A stretch of 64,000 bases of DNA from Phaeosaccion multiseriatum (Eukaryota; Ochrophyta, other classes). A model generated the notes under the pieces. It searched no databases. It was not told the origin of the DNA and saw only the letters and a program-made list of their open reading frames with translations. Both the position numbers and the translations under genes were made by a program. This document shows positions 19,398 to 30,498 of the stretch, piece by piece; positions within the stretch are counted from its first letter, which is position 1; each line of letters begins with the position of its first letter. The stretch is from contig OZ218953.1 of the NCBI GenBank assembly GCA_965112735.1, positions 2,046,001-2,110,000 on the forward strand. The letters are read 5' to 3'.

Positions 19398-21671
19398 CGT
19401 GTGTGCGTTCGGGTGTGTGTGTGTGGCTGGGTGTGGGTATGCCTGTGTGCCTTTGTTTGGACGGACGTTGAGTGCCTAAGCACCATGTATGTATCCATGC
19501 TTGCATTGCGTGCTTCCGTTGCTCTCCTCCTCCACTCCCAGGCAAGAGCTACACGGAGGTGGAAGTGGACGACCACCTAAGAGAGTACAGGAAGGCAGAG
19601 GGCATGATGGAGGAGAGGTGAGGGGGGGGGCGAGAGAGAGAGACGGGGGTGGAAGGGACGGGGGAAGGCGGGACAAGAGTAGAACCAACAGCGCTGCTGC
19701 TTGGTCTCTTACACGGCATGTGCCCGGAGAGCCCGACTGACGCACGTCCAAATCCCTGCAACATCGCTCCTTTGTATATCATATTTTGTTCAACCCTCAG
19801 TTTCCCCACCATCGCGGGGGCTGGTGCCAACGGAGCCATTATTCACTACAGGGCCAAGCGAGAGACCGCGGCGACTGTGGACAAGTCGGTCATGTTTTTG
19901 CTGGACAGCGGCGGGCAGTACGAGGACGGGACGACCGACGTGACGAGGACCATGCACTTCGGCACTCCCACTGACTTCCAGAAGGAGGCGTACACACGGG
20001 TGCTGCAGGTAGGAGAGAGAGGGGAGGTAAAGAGAAGGGAGAGAGAGAGGGAGAGAGAGGGGGGGGGGGGGGGGAGAGGGAGGGGGGTTTGGCAGCGGCA
20101 GTGGGGGTGGGTATGCTGTGGCGCCAACTGAAGTGGCGGTCAGTGGGAGTCAGGGTGTTGCTTGCGCCCTTCAATGCCCTCCCTCGCTCTCTCTCGCCCC
20201 ACCTCCCTTCTTCTTGCCTTTCGACGTGTGCTATTTCCGCTCCCGTTCCCTTCCTTCCCTTACGCCCGCTATCTTTCGACAGAGAATACACATCGTTTTA
20301 CCCTGCATGCCTGACGCCTTTGTCGCCTCCGCCCCCACACACACTCACATGCACTGTCGCCTTCCGACCCCCTACCAACTCGATAACTCGCCAATTGCCT
20401 GCCGTTGTTGACCGACCAGGGCAACATTTGCCTTAGTACGGCAATCTTCCCCGAAGGCGTCCCCGGCTGCCAGGTTAGTATGTTGGTTCTTTGTGTTTTG
20501 GCTTTCTGGTTTCAGCGCCAGTTGTCAGCTGTAGCCCGCGCACGCACACACGCGGCGCACGCGCACATATACACACTACCCTACTAAGATGGTTGTCAGC
20601 GGCTCACTGGCCATTCTCTGCAGTAGTGCACTGGCGCTCTCGTCACTGACTTCATCTCCTGCCAGTCAACCTGACGCCGCGACGTCCTACCTCACTGTCT
20701 GCCTTTTGTGTATACATGTCTCTGTATGTGCCTGCCTGTCTGTCTGTCCGTCTGTCTTGTCTGTCCGCAGATCGATGCGTTTGCACGTAGAGCTCTTTGG
20801 TCCTCCGGCCTTGACTACACACACGGCACCGGTCACGGTGTGGGCGCTGCCCTCAACGTGCACGAAGGCCCACACTCCATCTCGGCTCGATTCGGAAACC
20901 TCTCACCTATGGAGAAGGGCATGATCGTCAGGTCAGAGTCGGCTCCTCCTCTTCTTCCTCCTCCTCTTCCTCCTCCTCCTCCCTCATCGTCCTCCTTTTT
21001 CTCCCCCCCCCCTCCCCCTCTTCCCGGGGAATGTCGGTACCGTGTTCACTGTTTACGCTATACCTCTCGGTGCACAAGTAGTTGTCGCCGTGCTGAGTAC
21101 GTCGATGGTTGACTTGCGTTTCGAAGATGCTGCAAGAAATGTGTCTTGCCCTCATGAATTGCCTCCACCCGCCATGTCTGCCTCTCTCTCGCTCCATGTC
21201 TGTCTGTCTTGTCTCCGTGGCTGTTTGTCTCTCTCTACCTCTCTCTCTTTTCTCTCTCTCTCTTCTCTCTCTCGCGTTCTCTCTCTCCGTCTGTCCCTCT
21301 CTCGATTCTTTCTTTTCTCTCCTTCTCTTCTCTTCTCTCTCTCGTTCGCTCGCTCTCTCCCTCTCAGCAACGAGCCTGGCTTCTACCAACCCGGCGAGTT
21401 TGGTATTCGCATCGAGAACCTCATGGAAATTGTCGACACAGGCATGACCAACAAGGTCCTAAACAAGTCCTTCTTCACCTTTGAGCAGCTCACCCTCATC
21501 CCCATTCAGCAGAGCCTCATCGACACCAGCCTCCTCACCACCGCTGAGATGGACTGGCTGGATGCCTACCACAGGACGGTGTGGGAAAAGATCAGTCCAC
21601 GTCTGAGCGGGGAAGAAGACAAGCTTGCGCTCCAGTGGCTGAAGGAGGCGACAGTCCCCATACCGCGGTGA
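17003..21671 (+). CDS. XPNPEP1: Xaa-Pro aminopeptidase P, copy 1 (no targeting leader)
   Basis: Nine exons, 17003-17244, 17625-17892, 18111-18718, 19194-19252, 19542-19617, 19801-20008, 20420-20473, 20771-20931 and 21368-21671, in consistent phase, give 659 residues. It has the two creatinase N-domains (ALRAWMEKEGVAAFIVPSDD; FISGFTGSAGT; LLWTDGRYFLQAG) and the pita-bread M24B catalytic domain. All expected catalytic residues are present: the His of AIIHY, the Asp pair in LLDSGGQYEDGTTDVTRT, the His residues of HGTGHGVG and NVHEGP, and the Glu residues of NEPG and IRIEN. The enzyme removes the N-terminal residue from peptides with Pro in second position using two metal ions. With no leader it is probably cytosolic. 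Exon 7 reads GNICLSTAIFPEGVPGCQ where copy 2 and family members have GHI, so a highly conserved His is Asn here. Confidence 0.93.
18912..18966. repeat. (TAGGG)n pentamer run
   Basis: About nine to ten near-perfect TAGGG/GGTAG units with a few variants, inside intron 3 of aminopeptidase copy 1. It resembles a telomere-like repeat but is five bases rather than the TTAGGG or TTTAGGG forms, so it is best read as an intronic microsatellite. Confidence 0.85.
19120..19168. repeat. (TTC)n polypyrimidine microsatellite before exon 4
   Basis: About 16 TTC units ending about 25 bases before the exon 4 acceptor of aminopeptidase copy 1 (19193). It forms the polypyrimidine tract of that intron. Confidence 0.9.
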
Positions 21672-22258
21672 CCGCTCAAGCGGTAGGGGAAGCGCTGGAG
21701 GTGGGTTTGATTGGTAGAGAGCAAGAGATGGACCAGAGGGATTCTGGCCACTGTGTGTGGAACTGCACGCCTCCCCCTGGCATGCGGGCCGAGGGCGTCT
21801 GCTCTGCTCCGCTCTGTGTCGTTCTGCTTTGCTTTACGCTTACAAGTGTGTGCCTCTCTTCCACCCTCCTTGACGGCACTTCCTTGACGGACACACAAAG
21901 GCGTTTGCCGCCTAAGACAACCCCTGAGGTATCGCCCTCGGGTATGCGAAGGAATCTAGTACATACATACCCAAGAAGAAGAAAATCAAGCTTCAAGACC
22001 TTTCATTACCTAATAAAGTATGTACAGTACAAAAAAATTAAAAGAAATAATGGACAATGGCAGCGAGAAACAAGTACAGTACAAATTAAGAGACAAGGCG
22101 CGAGAAGAAAGGTGGAGAGTGCTTGTAATGGTGCGCGGGCCCAGGCCCTAAGAAAGTCAGCCCCAGCCCCTACCGCCCTCATCTCCCATCCATCTATTTA
22201 TCCAACCAAAAACACACAGCACACGACCACACCCAGCACACCGCCACCGCCGTCACAG
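21672..22258. other. Spacer between convergent aminopeptidase genes
   Basis: About 590 bp at the centre of the inverted duplication. The part nearest copy 1 (21675-21960) contains open frames but no domain. 22000-22110 is AT-richer, with ACAGTACAA words repeated at about 22025 and 22075. No gene is supported. Confidence 0.5.
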
Positions 22259-22881
22259 CTACCGCTTCATGGGGCCTGTCGCCTCCTTCAGCCACTGGAG
22301 CGCAAGCTTGTCTTCTTCCCCGCCCAGACGTGGACTGATCTTTTCCCACACCGTCCTGTGGTAGGCATCCAGCCAGTCCATCTCAGCGGTGGTGAGGAGG
22401 CTGGTGTCGATGAGGCTCTGCTGAATGGGGATGAGGGTGAGGTCTTCAAAGGTGAAGAAGGACTTGTTCAGGACCTTGTTGGTCATGCCTGTGTCGACAA
22501 TTTCCAGGAGGTTCTCGATGCGAATACCAAACTCGCCGGGTTGGTAGAAGCCAGGCTCGTTGCTGAGAGGGAGAGAGAGAGAGAGAGCGAGAGACAGGGT
22601 GAGAGGAGAGAAAGAGAACATGGAGAAGGTGTGCAGGTGTGTGTGAGAGAGAGAGAGAAACCCGGGGTACACAAACCTGACGATCATGCCCTTCTCCATG
22701 GGTGAGAGGTTTCCGAATCGAGGAGAGATTGAGTGTGGGCCTTCGTGCACGTTGAGGGCAGCGCCCACCCCGTGACCGGTGCCATGACCGTAGTCGAGGC
22801 CAGCGGCCCAGAGAGCCCTACGCGCAAAGGCGTCGATCTGTGAACACAAAGACAGACAGACAGATAGGCAGACAGACAGGC

Positions 22882-22961
<80 letters not shown>

Positions 22962-24267
22962 GGACAGACAGACAGACAGGCAGACAGACACACGGACAGA
23001 CAGACAAATAAGACAGACAGAGAGAGCGACAGACAAGACAGACAGAGAGAGAGAGACAGACAAGACAGACAAACAAACAGACAGACGGACACACAGACAG
23101 GCCGGGCAGACAGATAAGACAGACAGAGAGAGAGAGAGACAGACAGACAGATACACAGACGGATAGATAGAGAGGAAGGATATGAGAGGAGAGAAAGGCA
23201 GACAGATAGAAAGAGGGCATTGATGGATCTCCGCAGAACCGTTACAGAAAGAGGAAGCAAGAAGCAAGACTGACCTGACAACCGGGAGTGCCGTCGGGGA
23301 ACACGGCCGTACTCAGGCCGATGTGGCCCTACCGGTAAGGCGAAGGACACAAGGAGGGGGGGGGGCAGGGAAGGAGGCAGAAGGGAGGTTAGGAGGGAGA
23401 GAGGGAGGGAGAGAGGGGGGGGGCACGAAGAGCACAACACCCTGACTACTCGCATTAAACACCAATTCACTTGGTGCCACAGCATGTGTCCGTCCTCTCT
23501 GCCATCCCTTCGGGCATTGAGCATAAAGCAGCACTGCCGCTGCAACTGCCGCGGCCACTGCCGCTGCCACACCCCTCCCTCTCTCTCCTACCTTCAGCAC
23601 CCGTGTGTAGGCCTCCTTCTGGAAGTCAGTGGGAGTGCCGAAGTGCATGGTCCTCGTCACGTCGGTAGTCCCGTCCTCGTACTGCCCACCGCTGTCCAGT
23701 AAGAACATGACCGAGTTATCCAGCGTCGCCGCGGTCTCCGGCTGGGCATCGTAATGAATAATGGCTCCATTGGCACCCGCACCCGCGATGGTGGGGAAAC
23801 TGGGGGGAGGGGGGGGTGCACAAAAATATAATAGAGTAAGGAGAGTTCTTGCACAGCATACGGACAGGGAGGTGCAAGAAATCAAGCAGGAGGGCTGCTG
23901 CTCTGCTCCTGTCCCACCCCCACCCCCCCCTTCCCTTCCACCTCCGCCTCTCTCTCGCTCCCCCCTCACCTCTCCTCCATCATGCCCTCTGCCTTCCTGT
24001 ACTCTCTCAGGTGAGCGTCCACCTCAACCTCCGTGTAGCTCTTGCCTGGGGAGTGGAGGAGGAGAGCAACGGAAGCACGCAATGCAAGCATTTATTGGCA
24101 GATGGTGGTTAGGTCCTCCACTCTCCTGCTTGGGCTCCATCTTTGCCTGACATGTCATTCCTCACCTTGCTCTCCGACATCCCGTTGCAGCCATGACAAA
24201 AATCGAGCCATGGCGGTACCATCCCTGTGGCAAGAGGGAAGAAGAGGCGAAAGAAGGCAACAAGAGA

Positions 24268-24330
<63 letters not shown>

Positions 24331-26643
24331 CGTAAGAAAGGTAAGCAAGGCAACGTACAAAAGATTGATCTTCCTTGCCACAGCCCCAATCCCAGTTCTA
24401 TCCCATAGCCTTGTCCTTCGCCGCGTGCGCCGTTCTCACCAAGAGAGCCCCCCCGAGCCTCAGGCCCTCGGTCACAACTCTACACTGCACGCATCGCCAA
24501 CGGTGCGTAAGTCTCTTCGATCGATATGAGGTGCCGCTCTCTTCCCTCCCTCTATCCCTCCCTCACAGATGGAGATTCAAAGCAACGCACCTGATGTGGA
24601 CCTCTCTCATGCTCTTCAGCTCGGTGTCATTCTTCACCCCCTTCGCCAGCGTAATGGGGCTGACCTTCTGTACGGCACTCGCTTCGGCGGTACCGTCCTT
24701 GCCCCCCTTCCCCTCCCCCTGCCCCCCCCCTCCCACCACCGCGTCGTAGAAGGCGAAGTTCACTCGGGCAGGGTCCACCCACACGCTCTTACCCTCCTTC
24801 ACGAGCCGCTTCACGTACGGCAGCGCCTCCGTGTAGTCAGCCACCGTCACGCCAGGCTCACTCAAGTGCGCCCGCACCTCCTCGCCCACCTTGGCCTGGT
24901 CAATGAACAGGTTGGCCTCTCCCTCCGTCACCACCGCGTAGGCCACAGTCACTGGGTTGTGTGCCACGTCACTGCCCCTCACGTTGAGCAGATACGCCAC
25001 CTCGTCCAGCATGCACACCACAAAGGCCTCCGCCTTCTCCTCCGCCATGGAGCCGCGGAGGCTCTTCAGCTTGTCTGCCACGCTCTGCCCAGCGAACTGG
25101 AGAGGGTGCACGCGCACCTGGCTCTGGGGGGCAGAGGGGCGGGCCTCTCCCCACACAGCGTCCAGGGGATTCGTCTCGTACTTCTTCATGTTGATGCTCT
25201 GAGGAGGAGGTCGGACGGCAAGGCGAGGGCGTTGAAAGCAACGGCAAGGCAGGCCGGCATGAATGAGGGGAGACGCATGGCGAGTTGGGTGGAGAGGGAT
25301 GGCGGGTTGGACCTCACAGACTCGGGCCAATGTCCCAAGCATATCTGGAGTATGGTAGACCGACTGACCGACTGACCGACCGACTGACTGACTGACGGAC
25401 CCAGCGAACAACCTACCTTCTCTCGCAGCCCGTCCCTGAGCTGAGTGGCGAAAGTGGCGCTGAGCACGAAGGGGTCGACCGCCACCTCGTCCCCTGCGGA
25501 CAGCTCGCTGCAGAGGTAGTCCTTGATTGTCGGCGTGCCCTTCTGGCCCGACTTCATCAGCGTCCAGTCGCTCTGCAGCTCCTGCCCCGCCTGCAGGAAG
25601 TACCTCCCGTCTGTCCACAACAACGCGGCGGACTTGGTGATGACCACCGTGCCTGCAGAGCCCGTGAAGCCTGAGATGAACTCCCTGGGGTGGAGGTGGG
25701 GTGGGGTGGGGCGGGCGGAAGACAGAACGACAAGGACGGTTACAGAAGGGTCAGAGGAAACACCTGATTCAACACACTCTGCCACACTCCTCCTACAAAC
25801 ATGCACACACAAATGTGCCAAATATAAAACGCGACAGAGGAGGCCATTGAAAAGGGCGAAGTGAGGACGGGAAGCTCACACGGCCCAAAGAGCAAACAGC
25901 ATCGTCCCTGCCAGGCTTTCCGCCCTCTCCTGTAGACTTGCCGGTCCGCCTTCCTTTTCCAGCCGAAACCCTCACCTTCGATTGTAGTGCGGCGCTGCGT
26001 ATTCGCTGAGATGTGGGTCATCCGAGGGGACAATGAAGGCGACGACACCTTCCTCCTCCATCCACGCTCGGAGGGCAGAAACAGACTCGGATATGCCGCT
26101 ACTGCTGCTGCTGCTGCTGCTACTGCTTACATCCTCCTCTGCGGTGAGTGTCGAGGGTACGCTGGATCCTGCCATCGCTTCGCTGGAGGCGTTGGGTACC
26201 GTGGCCGAGGCGCCTCCTCGAGAAGAGAAGGCTCGGTGGAAGGAGGGGGAGAAATTCCGCGGACGGCCGAAGGAGTCTAGTATAGGTCGAGAGGAAGATG
26301 CTGATAGGGATGATGAAGAGGAGGGGGAGGAGGGGGGCGGAGAAGATGCAGAGCAAGCCGCAAAGGCTGGCGTCGGCACCCGCGCATTCCTCGGCAGATG
26401 AGCTGTTGCTGCTGCGCTGGCGAGCCTCCTCGTCCCTCTCTGCCCCACTGCGCCGATCGAAGGCACCAGCCCATCTACGACCACCGCTTTCAAGCCGCAC
26501 ACTGCCCAAAGAGCCATGCAAGCGAGGACGGAAGGTCCTGTTGGGCCACCACCTCGGCCTTCGCTGCTGGTGCTACTGCTGGTCCCCTCCTTGCTGCTCC
26601 CACTAACACCTCTGCTGCTGCTTCGGCGGCGAGTGATTGCCAT
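22259..26643 (-). CDS. XPNPEP1: Xaa-Pro aminopeptidase P, copy 2 (with N-terminal presequence)
   Basis: Exons on the minus strand are 26643-25976, 25684-25417, 25198-24591, 24224-24166, 24045-23970, 23799-23592, 23328-23275, 22837-22677 and 22562-22259; all phases agree and give 801 residues. It is like copy 1 but has an extra N-terminal region of about 140 residues. That region has Arg-rich and Ser-rich stretches around a hydrophobic segment (VLACMALWAVCGLKAVVVDG) and the motif HRAFSSRGG, suggesting plastid or mitochondrial targeting. All M24B catalytic residues are present, including the conserved His in GHIGLSTAVFPDGTPGCQ that copy 1 lacks. Exon 4 differs clearly between copies (DGTAMARFLSWLQRDVGEQG here), while exons 2-3 are nearly identical. 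The pair probably supplies an organellar and a cytosolic form of the same enzyme. It is divergent from the PRKCSH-like gene, with about 200 bp between starts. Confidence 0.93.
22850..23165. repeat. Imperfect (GACA)n array in intron 7 of aminopeptidase copy 2
   Basis: A core of GACA units (22850-22990) degrades into GACA/GAGA/GACG mixtures up to about 23165. On the coding strand it is (CTGT)n and lies immediately upstream of the exon 8 acceptor. Intron 7 of copy 1 ends with a short CTGT run at the same place (about 20725-20765). Confidence 0.9.
24263..24326. repeat. (GA)n run in intron 3 of aminopeptidase copy 2
   Basis: About 32 GA units, reading (CT)n on the coding strand, ending about 40 bases before the exon 4 acceptor (24224 on the minus strand). 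Confidence 0.9.
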
Positions 26644-26844
26644 GGGATCTCCTGTTGCGAGAAGCTCCCTTTTGTTTTGTTTTTATTTGCTTTTTTATAG
26701 CTGGTATGTATCACACACGCTGAGTCACGCACGTCTGCTGCCATCTACTCCATGCCGTCTGCTGCCATGGAAACTCTCCTTTTTGTTTTCTTTTTCCCCT
26801 CCCTGGCCCCTCTCACAGCGAACAGAGCGGGTTAAACTCGCTCG
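26644..26844. promoter_or_regulatory. Short divergent promoter region
   Basis: About 200 bp between the start codons of aminopeptidase copy 2 (-) and the PRKCSH-like gene (+). It includes T-rich stretches at 26675-26700 and 26778-26803 and two CCATGG words (26640 and 26764). The role is inferred from position. Confidence 0.35.
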
Positions 26845-28239
26845 ATGCTTCCCATTTACGCGCAGCAAGTGAAGCATAAGCAGCAGCGTCGGAAGCGGAG
26901 CTTTTTAGGAGCAGGAGTGCGGAGGAGTAGTGGAAGCAGGGGCGGCAGTAACAGCTGCGGCCAGGGCTTGCTAAGCCGGCCTCCAATCCAGTGGCTTTCG
27001 TGCGGAGGGGTCACGCTATTTGTCTTAATAACCTTGCAGGTACGTGATGGCCGAGGGTGCCTGCAGTAGAAGCCGGAAGGGCTGAAACCAAGTCGATGAC
27101 CATGGTCCGCTGTGTGCCTCATCGGCCAGGCATCTCTGCTGGCCCTTCCCGGCTTTGTTTTGCCTTCCCGGCACCCAGCACGACTCCCCTGTCCCTATGC
27201 AATCTAACATCTCGAGGAGGAGTTAACGGAATGGAGTGGGTATTATTTTTACTCCTTAAAACCCCGCGTTGCGGAACTCTACTCTCTCTCTCGAAACCGC
27301 ACAGATCCGCCTTTTTTCGTCTCTCAGCCAATCTGAGGACGCCTCCGATAGCTTGCTATCCAACGTCAAGAAGGCAATAGAAGAGGCGGCGGCAGCTGCT
27401 GGTGGCCAGGGCATCACGTAAGTCTGCGACAGCAATGCCTCCTAGCCGGCCGTCTCTTCGGTTCAGCCTTCTCAATCCCCCTTGTTTCTCCTCTTTTCAT
27501 CCTGTCCCCTACATTGCATCCTCTCAGAAAGTTGTGGGGGCGGGTGGACGAGGGTGGGAAGCCTGTGACATGTGTGGACCCCATAACCTCAGTCAAGCGG
27601 TTGATACCGGGCGAGTGGATCAACGACGACTATTGCGACTGCTCCCTCGGGGAGGATGAGCCGCACACAGGAGGTAAGAGAGGGACGAGGCGGTCGAGGG
27701 AGCTTCCCAATGCGCTCATTTCTCGTTGTTGAGCCTCATGCATTCGAACAGAGCTCTTCCTGCCTTTGTCCCTCTCCCTCCTCCCTCTCTGGTCTCTCTT
27801 CCCTCTTGTCTAATGGTGTATCCATCCCCTGCTCACGTTGCAGCATGCAGTATAACGACTGTGGGTCAAAAGAAGTTTGCCTGCCGACAAGAGCGGCAGC
27901 TGATGGCGAAACAGCCTTTCGAGCGCGAGTTTGTGTTCGCCTCCCGCCTTGGCGACGGTGTATGCGACTGCTGCGACGGGTCTGACGAAGGTAAGCGCAG
28001 CCGTCTTTGCTTCATACTCGTAACTGTTCCGTCGGCCCCTCTCTGCTCTGGCCATTTAACTGATTGTGTGTCCGTACGCCCTGTCACCTAATACGCCCGC
28101 AAAAAACTTCAACAACGACGACGACTCGACGCACACAGCACCAGCTGTAGATTGCCCCGATGTCTGCCCGGCAACAGCAGCGACTGGCGGAGAGGCAGAT
28201 TCTGTCGTGGAAAAGGGCTCTAGGGAAGGAGGAGGCTGA
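26845..28239 (+). CDS. PRKCSH: Glucosidase II beta-subunit N-terminal domain-like protein (short form)
   Basis: Exons 26845-27039, 27305-27417, 27528-27673, 27844-27990 and 28151-28239 give 229 residues in consistent phase. A basic head is followed by a hydrophobic segment (WLSCGGVTLFVLITLQ) that could be a signal anchor. The core carries the two Cys-rich, LDL-receptor-A-like modules of PRKCSH: the first contains INDDYCDCSLGEDEP and the second contains GDGVCDCCDGSDE, with Asp/Glu calcium-ligand patterns. In the family these form the N-terminal domain that binds the alpha subunit of ER glucosidase II, which trims glucose from N-glycans. Here the protein stops about 30 residues after the second module: the coiled coil and the C-terminal mannose-6-phosphate-receptor homology domain are absent. 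Either this is a genuine short paralogue, a degenerate gene, or an exon was missed. Confidence 0.8.
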
Positions 28240-28585
28240 AGCCCAGACACATGCCGAACGGACGGACGGCGCCACCCATCCCTCCTCCCCCCACAACGAC
28301 ACAAAAGGCTCCATCTGCCAAGGAATGGTCAAACAACGTGGATGAGAAACCTACAGTGCAGGAGCGCTAGACCTTGTGGAATGGAAAGGCGTGCATTGAT
28401 TGATTGATTGCTTCATTCTCATGCATTGGTCGGAGGAGTCTCTCAGTCTCTCTCCTCTGCGACCCCATATATAGTACGGCCTCGACTCGCGGGCGGGCGA
28501 CGAAAAGAGCCCCCCCCACGCACCCCGGGGTGAAAAGTGGTTTAATTATGCGGTGCCAGGAGGAGCACGTCTGATCACTCCTCCT
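28240..28585. other. Convergent intergenic spacer
   Basis: Between the 3' ends of the PRKCSH-like (+) and PhnB-like (-) genes. It contains a TGAT repeat (28397-28411) and a C-run (28510-28517). An open frame on the + strand (28160-28345) overlaps the last PRKCSH exon in another frame and has no domain. Confidence 0.55.
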
Positions 28586-30498
28586 CTACTTCTCCAGAGG
28601 AGTGTTGGCCGTGGGCGAGGCCTCAGCAGCAGTACCAGCAGCACCAGCAGCAGCATCACCAGCACCAGAGGCCGCTGTGGGAGCCTTGCTGGACAAGGGT
28701 AGCTCTTGCATCACGGCCCAGCGGTGGCCGCCTGCGGTGCGCACCATCCCCCAGATATCGCCCCAGTGGCGCTTCTCGATGGGGTCGGTGACGGTTGCGC
28801 CCTCTGCTCGGATGGGAGCAGATAGCAGATGGCGGTATATGGCGTGAGCACCAGCAACCAAAGAGGACCACCACCACCACCACAAACCAGCCACAGCCAG
28901 CCACAGCACCCAGCGAACGAATCGAATCGAAGCGGAGACGATGAAAGCGAGGAGGGGGGGGGGACAGATGCATGCGAGTTCAAAGTGATGAGTCAGAAGA
29001 AGGACGAAAAAAGTGGGCGGGCTTGCGACTGACTGCCTGTCCACCTGATGACTCACCCTTGACGAAGGCTTCGCCCAAGGCCTTGGCGTCATCGGTGATC
29101 GTGGTGATGAACAGGGGCGGGTGTATCTCGGTAGCCTCCTCAGTTGGCCGCTCATACACAAATAACTTGGCTCCGTTCAGCTGTTGGGCCGAGAGCGAGG
29201 CAAGAGAGGCGAAAAGAACAATGCACGAGAGAGAGAGAGACAGAGAGAGAAGAGAGGGGGCGGGAAGAAGGGTTCGGAGGGCAGGAGGCCACGTATCACC
29301 GTGCACAGGCGGAAATAAGTAACCTTACGTATTAGCACGAACCGAAAGAAGATTAAGATTATGTCTCTTACCTCCATCTCCTGGTGCATGACGATGCCGT
29401 TCATGATGTATGTCTCTCCCACCTTGCTCGCGCCCAAGCCCTTCTCCAGAAACGTCGCATAAGTGCCAAAGGTGCCCTTCTTGACGGTGATGGAGGGCAC
29501 TTGGAGCTGCGCCGACTCTGGGGGAAGGCTCTGCCCCTCTCCCTTGCGGCTCGTCCCGCTGAGAGTTGATCAGACGGGGGGAGGAGGAGGAGGAGGAGGA
29601 GGAGGAGGAGGAGTAGGGGGTGTGGGGTGGGGGGCTCAGCAAGTGAGGAGAGCGCGAAGAGCAAGGATGTGTGAAGTATACAAGAGTTAGCACGTACCCG
29701 ATGCACCAGGTGACGCCGGCAGGGTCCATGATGGCGCCCCACTTGGAGCCCCAGAACATGGTCTTGAGGTCGAACAGCACATCTGCGCCCTCAGCGGCCT
29801 TGGCCCGCTCGAACAGAGCCTCGGGGTCGCGTACGGGTAAGCACAGCCGGGTGTACGAGGAGGAAGAAGAAGAGAAAGAAGAGGCCTTTGTATCCTCCTC
29901 TTTCTTCTCCTCGATCTTCTCATCCTCCTTCTTCTTGCTACTGCCAGCGGTGCGGGTGTTGGGGAGATCCGTCTCGGTGCCGCGGTCGGCGAAGAGTAGA
30001 GTCGTTGCTCCCAGGCTCATGGACAGGTGCATGACTTTGTCTCCTGCAGAGTGTGCAGTGAAAAGAAAAGAGGAGACATCATGGGGCAGGCAGTGTTGGT
30101 TGTCGACCTTGATGGAGACAGCACACGGAGAGCAGCCACAACCCACCTTCCTCCGGCCAGCGAAAGGTCTGTTTGCAGCCCAAGATCTTGCCCAGTGCGG
30201 CTGCCTCTGTCAAGGCGTTGCACCCCACCCCATCTTCCCCTAGTGTGCACAGGAACTCTGCTTGTATCTCGTTGTACAGGGGAGGGCCGTCCGCGTCCGG
30301 GCACTCCTCGGCAACGGAGCCGGCGGTTGAGCCCTGGGTGGTGACGCTGTCAGCAGTGGGCGCCGAGGCTGTCGTTGTGGTTGCTGCCGGTGCTTTCGCG
30401 CCCTCGTCATTGGTATCACTGGTGGCGGAACAAATCTTCTGGCGCTTGCTCTCTTGGTGCACGGCATCGGTAGCAGTCTTGTCCTTTGAGTCCGGCAT
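28586..30498 (-). CDS. PhnB-like VOC protein with two tandem domains
   Basis: Exons 30498-30147, 30043-29698, 29558-29372, 29180-29057 and 28803-28586 join in phase to give 408 residues. After a charged, Thr/Ala-rich N-terminal tail (about 75 residues), two glyoxalase/VOC domains of the PhnB type follow. The first contains AALGKILGCKQTFRWPEEGD, KVMHLSMSLGATTLLFADRG, LCLPVRDPEALFERAKAAEG and the hallmark MFWGSKWGAIMDPAGVTWCI. The second contains TFGTYATFLEKGLGASKV, YIMNGIVMHQEME and KRHWGDIWGMVRTAGGHRWA. The family (3-demethylubiquinone methyltransferase-like/PhnB) has a VOC metal-binding fold, but its reaction is generally unknown. The second copy keeps the WGD..G.V core but has lost the DP-G-W consensus ending. 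No targeting peptide is obvious, so it is likely cytosolic. It shares only the fold with the VOC gene at 3480-5247. Confidence 0.82.

Larger units (their letters stand above)
17003..26643. repeat. Inverted tail-to-tail gene duplication of about 4.5 kb
   Basis: The two aminopeptidase genes face each other with about 590 bp between stop codons. Exons 2-9 have identical lengths in both copies (268, 608, 59, 76, 208, 54, 161 and 304 bases) and identical phases. Intron 2 is 218 bases in both and differs at only a few positions. Other introns differ strongly in length and sequence. Confidence 0.93.

Noticed and set aside
17003-26643. The inverted pair as a transposon with terminal inverted repeats
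   Set aside because: The inverted sequences are complete functional aminopeptidase genes with conserved exon phases. No transposase or target-site duplication is visible.
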